From MWCO01 sp964488865 (lineage in GTDB: Bacteria; Myxococcota_A; Polyangia; Polyangiales; Polyangiaceae): a stretch of DNA of 64,000 nucleotides. The DNA lies in the NCBI GenBank assembly GCA_964488865.1, contig CAZAWR010000012.1, forward strand, positions 74,968 through 138,967, in the 5' to 3' direction. The notes under the pieces are model-generated. The model saw only the letters and a program-made list of their open reading frames with translations, did not search any database and was not told where the DNA came from. The translations under genes and the position numbers were made by a program. Of this stretch, positions 36,290-46,700 are shown piece after piece. The stretch's first letter is position 1. Every line of letters starts with the position of its first letter.

Positions 36290-37531
36290 GTGTCCATCGA
36301 GATCGCCCGCCGCTTGCTCGCCTCCGGCAGCATGACCAGCGCCCAGGCCCAAGCTGCCCTGATGCTGCATGCCACGCGGTCCGTTCCGCTCCTGCGGGCC
36401 TTGCGCGACAGCGGCGTGTCCTCCGTGGCGATCGACCGCGAGAGCCATCGCGCCGATGTCCCGCGCCTACAACACGTCGCACCGCTCCATGACGTCGTCG
36501 AATGCCTGCCCATCGGCATGTGCGATCAATTCCTCGCCATTCCCGTCCGGGTCGACGCCATGACTTCGACCGTCGACGTCGCCATGGCGGACCCTTTCGA
36601 CGCGCATGCGCAGCAGGAGTTCGCGTTCCACCTCGACGCGCCCGTTCGCGCCGTCCACGCTCCTCTTGCCGTCATCGAGCGGGCCCTAGAACGGCTCGCA
36701 ACCGCAGGTCCTGGGCCGCGACAGCGTCTCCGAACCCCCGCTCTCGGGTCGGCAAGTCCCCGTTTCGACGCCCCGACCATCCAGTCCTCGTCCGATGTTC
36801 CCATTCCTCTCGTGCGAAGGAGCCGAAGCCCCGTCATGACCGACGACGCCGAAGACGCGGGCCGGATCACCCGGGATGCGATCGTCCTGGACCCGGGCTC
36901 CCTGCCAGCGGCGCGTCCAAGCCTAGCCGACCTGTCCGCGAGCGCGCTGGACGGCGTGGCCATCGAGTCGCTTCACGTCGTCATTCCGCGAAGCGCCGCG
37001 TTGCCCCAAATCGAGGAGGCCCCCGAGACTCTCCCCCTGTTCACGAAGACCGTGGTCGGACTCGAGTCTGCGCTCGACGACCTCGAAGGCGCATCCACGC
37101 GAGATGGTATCGTGCTCGCCGCCCTTCGGGGCATGGTACCCGTCGCGAGGCGGGTGGGGGTCTTCGCCGTTCGTCGCGACGCGTTCACAGGCTGGGCTTG
37201 TACGCCTTCGTTCGCGACGGCTGATGAGTTCAGAGGGATCCGGATCGAGCGTCACCAGGATTCGGTGTTCTCTCATGCCGCGTCGGAGGGGTGGTACTTC
37301 GGGGCGATCCCGAGGAACGCGGTGCATGAGCCGCTGCACACGCTCCTGTCGCACGTGGACACGGAAGTGACGATCGTGGCGGTTCGGATTCAGGGGAGGG
37401 CGGCGATGCTGATTCTGGGTGCTCAGCTGATCGACACCCTGATCGCGACACGTACGGCGGAGCGCGTGGCGCATGCAAGCGCGAAGGCGCTGCTCCGAGT
37501 CCTCCGCTCCGAGAAGCGGCAAGACAGGTGA
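36290..37531 (+). CDS. MshEN (GspE N-terminal-like) domain protein with C-terminal GAF-like domain
   Basis: A 413-residue soluble protein. The first 130 residues match the MshEN/GspE N-terminal fold: IARRLLASGSMTSAQAQAALML, VAIDRESHRADVPRLQHVAPLHDVVECLPIGMCDQFLAIPVRVDAMTSTVDVAMADPFD. In secretion and pilus ATPases this domain binds c-di-GMP or contacts the inner-membrane platform. The ATPase domain is missing. A disordered Pro/Arg-rich middle leads to a C-terminal domain (about 255-410, DGIVLAALRGMVPVARRVGVFAVRRDAFTGW) resembling GAF. It starts at GTG 36290, 31 bases after the ftsB-like gene, and ends 3 bases before the mutase gene. The architecture is frequent in myxobacteria; the ligand is unknown. 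Confidence 0.7.
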   Translation: MSIEIARRLLASGSMTSAQAQAALMLHATRSVPLLRALRDSGVSSVAIDRESHRADVPRLQHVAPLHDVVECLPIGMCDQFLAIPVRVDAMTSTVDVAMADPFDAHAQQEFAFHLDAPVRAVHAPLAVIERALERLATAGPGPRQRLRTPALGSASPRFDAPTIQSSSDVPIPLVRRSRSPVMTDDAEDAGRITRDAIVLDPGSLPAARPSLADLSASALDGVAIESLHVVIPRSAALPQIEEAPETLPLFTKTVVGLESALDDLEGASTRDGIVLAALRGMVPVARRVGVFAVRRDAFTGWACTPSFATADEFRGIRIERHQDSVFSHAASEGWYFGAIPRNAVHEPLHTLLSHVDTEVTIVAVRIQGRAAMLILGAQLIDTLIATRTAERVAHASAKALLRVLRSEKRQDR

Positions 37532-37534
37532 CCC

Positions 37535-39211
<1,677 letters not shown>

Positions 39212-39235
39212 AACACACGCTCAGCCACCGTGATC

Positions 39236-39260
39236 ACATCCCCCGACTGAAGGGGGATGT
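39236..39260. terminator. Hairpin between convergent genes
   Basis: ACATCCCCC at 39236-39244 and GGGGGATGT at 39252-39260 form a perfect 9-bp stem with a 7-base loop. It is 24 bases after the mutase stop and 50 bases beyond the stop of the convergent gene. No T-run follows on either side; it may act as a bidirectional terminator or RNA-stabilising hairpin. Confidence 0.5.
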
Positions 39261-39310
39261 CCGGGCTCCTGCCCTCGGTCCCCATCCGCTCGAAGGGCGA
39301 CCGGCGGATG

Positions 39311-39883
39311 CTACATCACGCAACTCACACAGCTTGGAGGGACTGTGATGATTGGGTTTTCCGGATAGTCCGAGGGTTCCTCGGGAATGTTGGGGTCGAT
39401 GTCGACCGAAACCCTCGAATCGCCCACGAAGCCAGCTTCCACGCCGATGCACTGATTCGCTTCCGCCGACAACTGGACCACACGCTCCTTGAGGACGACG
39501 AGGAGGGTGTACCCGTGCGTGGCGAGTTCTTGGTCGTTCAAGCCAACGGCTTCGCTCAGAGACTGCGAGCGCTCTCCGGCGGCCCGACGAGCAATGTTCA
39601 TCTGGGAGAGCTTGTCATCGAGGCAGAGAACTTTGACGACATCGCGCTCTTCCTTGGCCTCCTCCAGCATCCTTCCGACGTCGCGCCGTGCCGCGTCCAG
39701 GCCATCGAGGATCTTGGTGGCTTCCGTTGCCATCTCTTGCGGAGTGAGCTGCACTTCGCGGGTCATTTCGGTGGAGGAGTCCTCTGCGTTGGTGAGCCCA
39801 TCTTGGGCGTGAGCAGATCCCAAGACTCCAGCCACCGTCACAGCTCCAACCCAACCAAACCTCAAGAAGCCGCGAAATCGCAT
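39311..39883 (-). CDS. Exported protein of unknown function at the end of the Glt-like operon
   Basis: A 190-residue protein with a signal peptide (LRFGWVGAVTVAGVLGSAHA, cleavage before QDGL). The middle is a helical, charged stretch, likely coiled coil (KILDGLDAARRDVGRMLEEAKEERDVVKVLCLDDKLSQMNIARRAA). The end has VVQLSAEANQCIG, a segment of acidic and Pro residues, and a final PPSCVSCVM with two Cys. ATG 39883 has GGGAGGAA 5 bases upstream. I have the impression that similar proteins accompany GltG-like genes in other myxobacteria, but cannot name the family. A 123-base gap separates it from the GltG-like gene upstream on the same strand. Confidence 0.7.
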   Translation of the reverse strand: MRFRGFLRFGWVGAVTVAGVLGSAHAQDGLTNAEDSSTEMTREVQLTPQEMATEATKILDGLDAARRDVGRMLEEAKEERDVVKVLCLDDKLSQMNIARRAAGERSQSLSEAVGLNDQELATHGYTLLVVLKERVVQLSAEANQCIGVEAGFVGDSRVSVDIDPNIPEEPSDYPENPIITVPPSCVSCVM

Positions 39884-40006
39884 CCTATTCCTCCCGGCGC
39901 GTGTCCACGTAGGACCGTGAAACGGTAGGTGTCCGGTGCTACGCTGGAAGTTTCGATGCCAGGACGGCGGTGAGGGTTCAGACGGCAGCGAAGTTTGTGG
40001 GTGGGA

Positions 40007-41443
40007 CTACTTCTGCTGGACGAGGGTGACAGGGATGTTGATGGTGGCCGCGCCGCCCTCGGGGGGATCGAACGTTGCCGACCGCACCCGGTTGGCGATG
40101 CAGTTCGCGACGTCGGAAGAGATGCTCCCGCTCGGCGTCGCGGAGACGGACTGGACCTCGCCGCCGGGGCCGACCCGGGCCGACACGCTCACCCTACCCG
40201 TCATGTCAGGGTTGACGCTCAACCCCTGCATGTAACATCGGCGGAACCCAGCGGACATCCGGGCAACGACGGCCTGGGCGTTCCCAACGGAGCCGCCGGC
40301 AACCGAAGCGCTGGCTCCCACGACCGGTTTGGGGCCTGATACCTTGGTGGCCGTGCCAGCGGTTGCGGGACCGCCGCCTCCGGTCTGTCCGATCCCGGCC
40401 AGGCCGCCACCACCGGATCCGGGACGGATTGCGCCACCGCCCCCTCCTCCGATGTTGAGGCCGCTGCCGCCCGAGGCTCCGATTCCCGCCCCAGACGCCG
40501 CTGCCGCCTCGAGCGCGCCCGTCGGGACCTCGCCACTGCCCAGGACTCCCGCTGTGGCCGTGCCGCCACCGGTCAGAGCCCCCAACGTCGCCATTTCGAG
40601 TTGATCGAGTTCCTTGGAGAGCCCAGCGAACTCGGAGTTGGAGAGTCCGCCCGCACCCTTGCCCGGGCCGCCGGCGGCCGGGCCCTTGCCCTTGCCCGCC
40701 CCCTTTGCCTCTGCAGCAACTTCTGTCGTCCCCGTGTTGGTCTCCGTGCCTACCTCAGGCGTCTCGATCGGGGGCGGGGGAGGGATATTCCTCACGCTGT
40801 CAAGAAGACCGGCGATGGCAACCTCCTCGTTCACAACTGGATCCATCCAGTCCGAGTAGAGCATGCCGACCGCTCCAAAATGAAACAGGAAGGAAAACGC
40901 CGCGATGATCGTGAATCGCCAGTCGATCTGAGAGGAGATGCCGGACTGCACGGACATCGGCAGCTGCGGCTTCGGTTGCACCGGCGGAGGCGCAACGAAC
41001 TGGAACAGGAACGTGATGTCACCCATCACGACCTTGCCACGCGCTTCTTCCGTGAGTGCCACCTGGTACGCCCCCTGCGGACCGCGACGCGCCTGGGCCT
41101 TCAATCCTTGCAGATCGGCAATCCCTGTCTGCATGGCGACGCGACCCGTCATCCCATCGAGGTAGTTCAGGTGGTATTCACTGCGCTTCTTGTCCGTTCC
41201 CACGAGCTCGAACAACCGGAAGGTTGGCGGCAGTCCGGGCGCATTGACCACGAACATGTTCTTCTCGCTCGGACCCACCGTCACGTGCGTCCGTTGCTTG
41301 ACCACACGCTCCTCGATCACGCGTCCGGCCTGTACGAGGCCGATCCGCAGGACCTTGGGACCCGTCGCCTGCGGCAAGGCACGCATCACCGCCGTCATCT
41401 GTCCCGGACGACTCTTCGAGGGTCCCGCGTAGGGCTGGGTCAT
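40007..41443 (-). CDS. GltG/PglI-like envelope protein: FHA-like, TM, TonB-type C-terminus
   Basis: A 478-residue inner-membrane protein. Residues about 30-150 form a beta-rich, FHA-like cytosolic domain (VLRIGLVQAGRVIEERVVKQRTHVTVG). One membrane helix spans about 175-196 (WRFTIIAAFSFLFHFGAVGMLY). A Pro/Gly/Ala-rich periplasmic segment of about 190 residues follows, then a TonB-like domain (AVVARMSAGFRRCYMQGLSVNPDMTGRVSVSARVGPGGEVQSV) of the AgmX/PglI type. In Myxococcus xanthus, GltG has the same build and spans the periplasm in the gliding machinery. ATG 41443 has GGAGGAG 5 bases upstream. It is the seventh gene of the eight-gene minus-strand run from 51145 to 39311. Confidence 0.85.
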   Translation of the reverse strand: MTQPYAGPSKSRPGQMTAVMRALPQATGPKVLRIGLVQAGRVIEERVVKQRTHVTVGPSEKNMFVVNAPGLPPTFRLFELVGTDKKRSEYHLNYLDGMTGRVAMQTGIADLQGLKAQARRGPQGAYQVALTEEARGKVVMGDITFLFQFVAPPPVQPKPQLPMSVQSGISSQIDWRFTIIAAFSFLFHFGAVGMLYSDWMDPVVNEEVAIAGLLDSVRNIPPPPPIETPEVGTETNTGTTEVAAEAKGAGKGKGPAAGGPGKGAGGLSNSEFAGLSKELDQLEMATLGALTGGGTATAGVLGSGEVPTGALEAAAASGAGIGASGGSGLNIGGGGGGAIRPGSGGGGLAGIGQTGGGGPATAGTATKVSGPKPVVGASASVAGGSVGNAQAVVARMSAGFRRCYMQGLSVNPDMTGRVSVSARVGPGGEVQSVSATPSGSISSDVANCIANRVRSATFDPPEGGAATINIPVTLVQQK

Positions 41444-41585
41444 TTCCACTCCTCCAAGCTTGCCTCGCAACTCTCGCACTCTCTCGCCCCGGACGCAAGA
41501 CGACGTCTCGGTCGAGGGCCTCCAGGGGCACGTTGGCACTCCGACAGCAAATTTTCGTTCAGGTTCCTCATTCGATGCTTTTCCT

Positions 41586-42125
41586 TCACCCTCCTTGGGC
41601 GTCTGGCCAGCTCGCTCGAATCAGATCCTCAACCCAACCGTCCAGCTCCTCTCGCTTCCGGCGCACCAACCGCTGCGCTTCCCTGCCGGCCGCGAGCGTC
41701 GACAGGACGCCTGCAGCACCCATCGCGAAGACGTCCACCACCGCCGTGGTCAGGCCCTGACCCGCCATGAATAACCACGCTGCACCAATCAGGCACCCGA
41801 ACACCGCGATTCGCGCGCACGCCGCGTACGTCCTGGTGTTGGCGGACAGCCGACCGTCCACCTCCAACAGAGCCGCATTGGCCTCTGCTCGGGCCTCCTC
41901 GAACGACCGAGCACGCACCAGAGCCCGCACGAGGTGGGTCTCCCAGGCATCCGCCTCAGCCCGCATCGCGCGTTCGAGACGAGCCACTCCCCCTGCGGGC
42001 CCCTTCAACCCTCGACGAAGCAGCGCTGGCTGTAGATTCAGCGCCGTGGAGGCGAGCTGCAGCTCTCGAACCGCCCAAGAGGTCGCGAAAATGCTGCAGC
42101 ACGAGGCGACCAGCAGGGCCGTCAC
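41586..42125 (-). CDS. Inner-membrane protein with TolQ/MotA-like topology
   Basis: A 179-residue protein starting at GTG 42125, 3 bases after the stop of the small secreted protein gene, so probably translationally coupled. It has one membrane helix at about 2-20, a charged cytosolic stretch of about 80 residues (GGVARLERAMRAEADAWETHLVRALVRARSFEEARAEANAAL), two helices at about 100-122 and 126-150, and a charged tail. That one-plus-two arrangement is the TolQ/ExbB/MotA layout. I see no clear family motif, so homology to that family is a guess from topology and context (neighbour of a TonB-type protein). Confidence 0.6.
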   Translation of the reverse strand: MTALLVASCCSIFATSWAVRELQLASTALNLQPALLRRGLKGPAGGVARLERAMRAEADAWETHLVRALVRARSFEEARAEANAALLEVDGRLSANTRTYAACARIAVFGCLIGAAWLFMAGQGLTTAVVDVFAMGAAGVLSTLAAGREAQRLVRRKREELDGWVEDLIRASWPDAQGG

Positions 42126-42128
42126 GTC

Positions 42129-42368
42129 TCAGAAGGGCTCCTTGTAAATGGCTTCCTCGATCCTGCCCAGGAACGGCTGCCGTAGCTCCGACAGCGTGAT
42201 CTTGGGCCGAATCCTCGCCACGTCGACCGCCGCGATCGGCCGCTGCACCCGCCCCACGATGGTCACCTCGTTGAGCGTGATCACTCGGCCAGGCTTCTGC
42301 GCGAACGCCGTCGAAGCGGTGGAAACTAGCAGAAGCCCGACAGCTGCGGCAAGAATGGAACACTTCAT
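42129..42368 (-). CDS. Small secreted protein, 79 residues, of the Glt-like operon
   Basis: A 79-residue protein with a signal peptide (MKCSILAAAVGLLLVSTASTAFAQ) and a 55-residue mature part (ITLNEVTIVGRVQRPIAAVDVARIRPKI, then LRQPFLGRIEEAIYKEPF). ATG 42368 has GAGGAGG 7 bases upstream; an earlier in-frame ATG at 42392 would put that site inside the gene. The TLNEVTIVGRVQRP phrase resembles the short N-terminal segment of plug-type or secretin-associated proteins, but I do not know the family. It sits between the TPR lipoprotein and the TolQ-topology protein. GltF holds the equivalent position in Myxococcus; equivalence is only positional. Confidence 0.7.
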   Translation of the reverse strand: MKCSILAAAVGLLLVSTASTAFAQKPGRVITLNEVTIVGRVQRPIAAVDVARIRPKITLSELRQPFLGRIEEAIYKEPF

Positions 42369-42384
42369 CGGAGACCTCCTCATG

Positions 42385-43731
42385 TCATCCACTTCCCGCA
42401 GGCGCCGCCGACCCAGCAGGGGCGGCAGGGGCCGGTTGCTTGGACTCGGCTTCGACCATGGCCTTCTTTGCCTTGGCCCGAATGATCAGTTGCTCCACGT
42501 CGCTTCCGCGGGGGTCGACGGAACGGCCCCTGAGTTCCTTGTACTTTTCGAGCGACACGAGGGCGGCATCGACCTGCTGCAGTGGCGTCTTGCCCGGGAA
42601 GTTGTCCGAGAAGAGGTAGAGCAGGCCCAGGTTGTAGTGAATGTGGATCAGGCTCGAGTCCTTCGCGAGTACCCAATCGAACTCACGCTTGGCGTCGGCA
42701 GGGCGCCCCATCAGGCGGTGCACATCCCCTAGGTTCAGGTGGGCGACCAGGTTCTCGCTGTTGTACCGCAGCGCACGTTCGAGCAACGGTTGGGCCTTGG
42801 TCGCGTTTCCCGATTCGAGGTAGTAGGTGGCCAACTGCACGCCGGCGTCCACCATGTCCGGCCTCCGCTGAAGGACCGCTTCGAGCTCGTTGACGGCCGC
42901 GGCCCGATGGCCGTCTTCCTTCAGGATCAAGGCTCGGAGAAGGCGGGCCTCGACGTTCGTCTTGTCTCTCGGGGGGTTGTCCGGACCGAAGCCGTCGAGG
43001 ATGGCCTGAAGGGCGTACTTTGCGAGGTCGAGGCGACGGTTCCGGAAGTGGTCGCGGGCGAGCGTGACCATCGCCGGGGCGTAATTCGGGTTGGCTTTGA
43101 GTGCTTCCTGGGCGAGCTTCTGCGCGCTGCCGGTGTCCCGCTGTATGGACTTGACCTCCGCCAGGGCAGCGGCGACGGCAGCGGACTTGGGCATCTTGGC
43201 GTGTCGCTCGGTGAGGAACTGGTCCGCCTCGGTCGTGTTTCCCCGGCGCGCGAGCAGCAAACCGTAGGCTGTGATGGCTGGCTCGTAGTCCGTGACGATG
43301 GTGAAGGCTTGCCGGTATCTCGCGAGGGTGTCCGCATCGCCGAGGCGTTCGAGGACGACGCCGAGGGAGTAGTGCGCCTGGTAGGCCTTGGGGTCCTTGG
43401 AGATGGCTTCGAGGAAGAGCTGCTTCGCCTGGGCGAGCTCCCCGCGCCCGAACGCGTCCAGAGCCTGCATATAGGGACCCTTGGCGTCCTCGTTCATCTT
43501 GGGACGCTCAGCGATCGGGGCATCGGCCGAGGAGGGGGCATCGGAGATTCCCACCTGAACCCCTTGAGCGGTTGCGACGGGTGTGCCGGCGGGGCCTGTC
43601 TGTTCTCCGTTGGGTAGGTTCCCAGGGCTTTCGGCGCCGCCTTGCTTGCCGCCACAGGCTTGAAGCCATCCGGCAACGAGCAAGGGGACCGCGGCGACGA
43701 TGAGAGTGCGCACGGGCTTGGTGTTCATCAT
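42385..43731 (-). CDS. TPR lipoprotein (GltE/AglT-like)
   Basis: A 448-residue exported lipoprotein. Lipobox at Cys26 (GWLQAC), a Gly/Pro/Ala linker, then at least nine tetratricopeptide-type repeats from about 85 to 420 (GELAQAKQLFLEAISKDPKAYQAHYSLGVVLERLGD and similar). The last 20 residues are Pro/Ala-rich. In Myxococcus xanthus GltE (AglT) is a TPR lipoprotein of the outer-membrane side of the gliding machinery, encoded next to gltD and gltG; size, type and position agree, but identity is by family resemblance. ATG 43731 overlaps the stop of the upstream gene by 4 bases (ATGA), a sign of coupled translation. Confidence 0.75.
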   Translation of the reverse strand: MMNTKPVRTLIVAAVPLLVAGWLQACGGKQGGAESPGNLPNGEQTGPAGTPVATAQGVQVGISDAPSSADAPIAERPKMNEDAKGPYMQALDAFGRGELAQAKQLFLEAISKDPKAYQAHYSLGVVLERLGDADTLARYRQAFTIVTDYEPAITAYGLLLARRGNTTEADQFLTERHAKMPKSAAVAAALAEVKSIQRDTGSAQKLAQEALKANPNYAPAMVTLARDHFRNRRLDLAKYALQAILDGFGPDNPPRDKTNVEARLLRALILKEDGHRAAAVNELEAVLQRRPDMVDAGVQLATYYLESGNATKAQPLLERALRYNSENLVAHLNLGDVHRLMGRPADAKREFDWVLAKDSSLIHIHYNLGLLYLFSDNFPGKTPLQQVDAALVSLEKYKELRGRSVDPRGSDVEQLIIRAKAKKAMVEAESKQPAPAAPAGSAAPAGSG

Positions 43732-46700
43732 GGCACCACGGGGAGCGGATGGGGGACCGGGTCGACTTGGGGTTGGTCGATGATGCCCGGTCGGCTCTGC
43801 AAGAACATGCGGTCGGCGTAGGTGAAGCCAGACACGCCCTGGGAGTATTCACGTAGCTTGGCGTCGCCGAGCACGTCCGTGAAGAAGGCGAGGCGCTCGA
43901 CCGCGCGGTCGACTGCGGGGTTCGAGATGTTGTACCTGCGTCCGAGAGCGACGGCCTCGACATAGCGGGTGACCATGACCTTGTCCGCGTCGGTCAACTC
44001 TCGGTCCCGGGTTTGTCGCCAGACATTCTGCCGGTTCGTGCGGAACTGGTCGGCCTTGTCCTGGTGCTCGGGGTCATCGCTCGCCTCGAGTTTCTTGAGC
44101 AAGGTCTCCTCCTTGTCGGAGAAGAGCTTGAGAGCCGGCTCGCGAGCATTGTACAGGCCCGACCGCAGGGAGTCGTAGAGCGAGCCCTGCCGTGAGCGTG
44201 CCGCAACCGCCCACTCTGGCGACACGTAGGCGTCGATGACCCGCTGGAGCCTGTCGTGGTAGCGCTTGGCGTCGCCAGCGTCCGCCCGGTAGTCCTTGAT
44301 GACGTCGACCGTGGTGCCCTTGTACCGATGGTGTCCGGTATCGTAGTCGAACTTTTCTCGGATCTCCTGGTCGAGGAGCGTGTACTCCGCCTCGGCGGCC
44401 ATGGCGGCTTCGGGGGTCGACAGCGCCGCGCTCTGTCCGTCCTTCTTTGGCGCGACCGACTTCCACTGATCGAAAGCTGCGATGGTCTTTTTGTACCAGT
44501 CCTGGTGCTGGTTGCCTCCGCCAGCCTTGTGGAGCTTGGCCGCGTTGTAGGAAGCGACCACCACGTACTTGGCGGCTTCTCGGTTGTTCCTGTTGCGGGC
44601 GTGGTAGGCGGTCATGGCGGCCAGCGCACGCTGTCGTGCAGCGCGGTTCGCTCCCTCGTCGCGCCCGCGTTCGTCCCACTCGTTCATTTCGGCGCGGGCG
44701 ACGATGAACTCGGCTTCGGCCTTTTCCTCGGCGCTGGGGCCGAGGTTGAGGAAGCGTTTCTGGACTGCGGCTGTCTTGGCCTTGTCGCCCATGTTTGCGT
44801 ACAGGGTGAGCGCGAGCTTTGCGGCTTCGCGACGGTCCTTCTGCTCGAAGCGTTCGATCTGGCTGATCGTGTCGTACTGCTCGGCTGCGCGCCGGTAGTT
44901 GAAGAACAGGACGTAGGAAGCGGAGAGGGCGTCGTGTGCCTGCTTGAGGTACTTGACGCGCTCCGCGTACTTCTCGGGGTCGGGGGGGACGGGAGGTGTG
45001 GCCTTGGGGTCGCCCTTCTGGAGCTTGGTGAGCGTTTTCTCGTCACCGTACTTGTTGATGAAGAGCTCGTACATCTCGATGGCCTTGTCGTACTCGCCGA
45101 CCTGCTTGTACGCGATGGCGCCGTTCATGGCGGCCTCGGGGGCCTCCCTGCGATCCGGTGCGTTCTCGAGCGCCTTTCGGTAGAGCGCGGCGGCCTTCCG
45201 CCACGTTTCATTGCGCTCGGGTCCGTCAGGCATGCCTTGGGCTTTCTCGAACGCCTTGCGCGCGTCTCGATAGGCGGCTTCCTGGAGTGTGGGGTTGATG
45301 AGCAGCGTCTCTGCGGTCTTCTGCTCCTCACTGACGGCGCAGCTCTTGCCCTTCTGGGCTTCGGCGAGCTTCGTGCTCTGGTCGATGTCCCCTTCGAGGT
45401 TGCTCATGGTGAGCAAGCGCTCCCAAGCGCGGTAACCGTAGTCCGACTTGCCGCATTCCTTCTCGTAGATGGGCGCGTAGCGCTTCTTCGCCTCGTCGAA
45501 TTGCCCATAGAAGAAAAAGGACTCGGCGATCTGGAAGGCGAACATCGGGGCACGCTTGTTGACGTCCTGAAGCTCCGGGACGGCCTTGATGTACTCTTCC
45601 TGGGACAGGTTGCGGAACCGAACCGCTGGCGGGAGATCCTTGCGAACCACCTTCTTCGCGTCGCCCTCCCCCGAAATCTCGAGTTCGGTTCTGTCCTCGA
45701 GACCGCGGGCCCCACTGGATTCACGGAAGACACGCTGCCGGTCATCCTGGACCAAGAACGCGACGTTCACCGCGTAGTAAGCAGCCACCTCCAGGCGTCG
45801 GTCGTCCTCGTTGGAGTCGCGGACCTCGACGGCTGACTTGCGCGCGCGCAGCACGTCACCGACGAGCGGGGACTGGCCGGCCAGGACTTTGGTGTAGACG
45901 ATCCAGTGTCTGGCGTCGGCGAGCCAGAAGCGAGACTCGTAGGCGTCGGGCGCGTTTTCGTCTTGGCCGAGGTAGGCGTCCCATGCGCGTTCCGCGAGCT
46001 TGAACTCGGCGAGGGTCTTGTCGAGTTGAGCGTTGCGTTCGTTCGCGTCGCCCATTTGCTCTCCTTCTTGGAGGAAAGCACGGGCTCGGTTGGTGTGCTC
46101 GGCGGCGGCGCGCTGAAGGCCGCCAACCACGAGTCGCTCGGCCATTTGAATGGCCTCGGGGTCGTCGCGGTTGGCGTCGACCCACGGGGTGTTGCCCACG
46201 TAGGCGGCGAGCTTGCTGCGCGCCTCGAGTGCCTTGGCAGCGTTCTCCTTGCGATCGACGGTGCCCTCGCGAGACTGGCGGGTGAGCTCGTCGTAGGTGT
46301 CTGCGATGCCGGCCTGAATTTCGGGTGCTTCCCGGTGCATTGGCCACTTGGCGATCATTTTCTCGGACAGATCGATGCGATTGTGCAGCTGGTTGAGCTC
46401 CTTGTATTCGAGCGCCAGCGCCTTGTAGACTTGGAAGGTCCAGAGCTTGTCCTGTGGGATGAGGCTGGGGTCCTGGACGCGGTCGATCGCGACGCGCATC
46501 TTGGTTTCGATCACCGTGGGATCGGTCTCGAGGTCGAGCACGTCAGAACGGGGAATGAACGGCTCTGCGGCCTGGGGCCCGGCGAAGTCTACGTACGTGA
46601 GGGAGCCTGCGATGTAAGTGTAGGCTTCGGAGCGGAAGTCGGCGCCGGGATCCCCGGTCTTCTTCTCGATCTCGTCGGTATAGTGAAGGAGCTCGACGAA

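Noticed and set aside
44256..45836. 526-residue plus-strand open frame rich in Leu/Val/Gly
   Set aside because: Antisense to the giant TPR gene; hydrophobic only because of codon complementarity, with no RBS.
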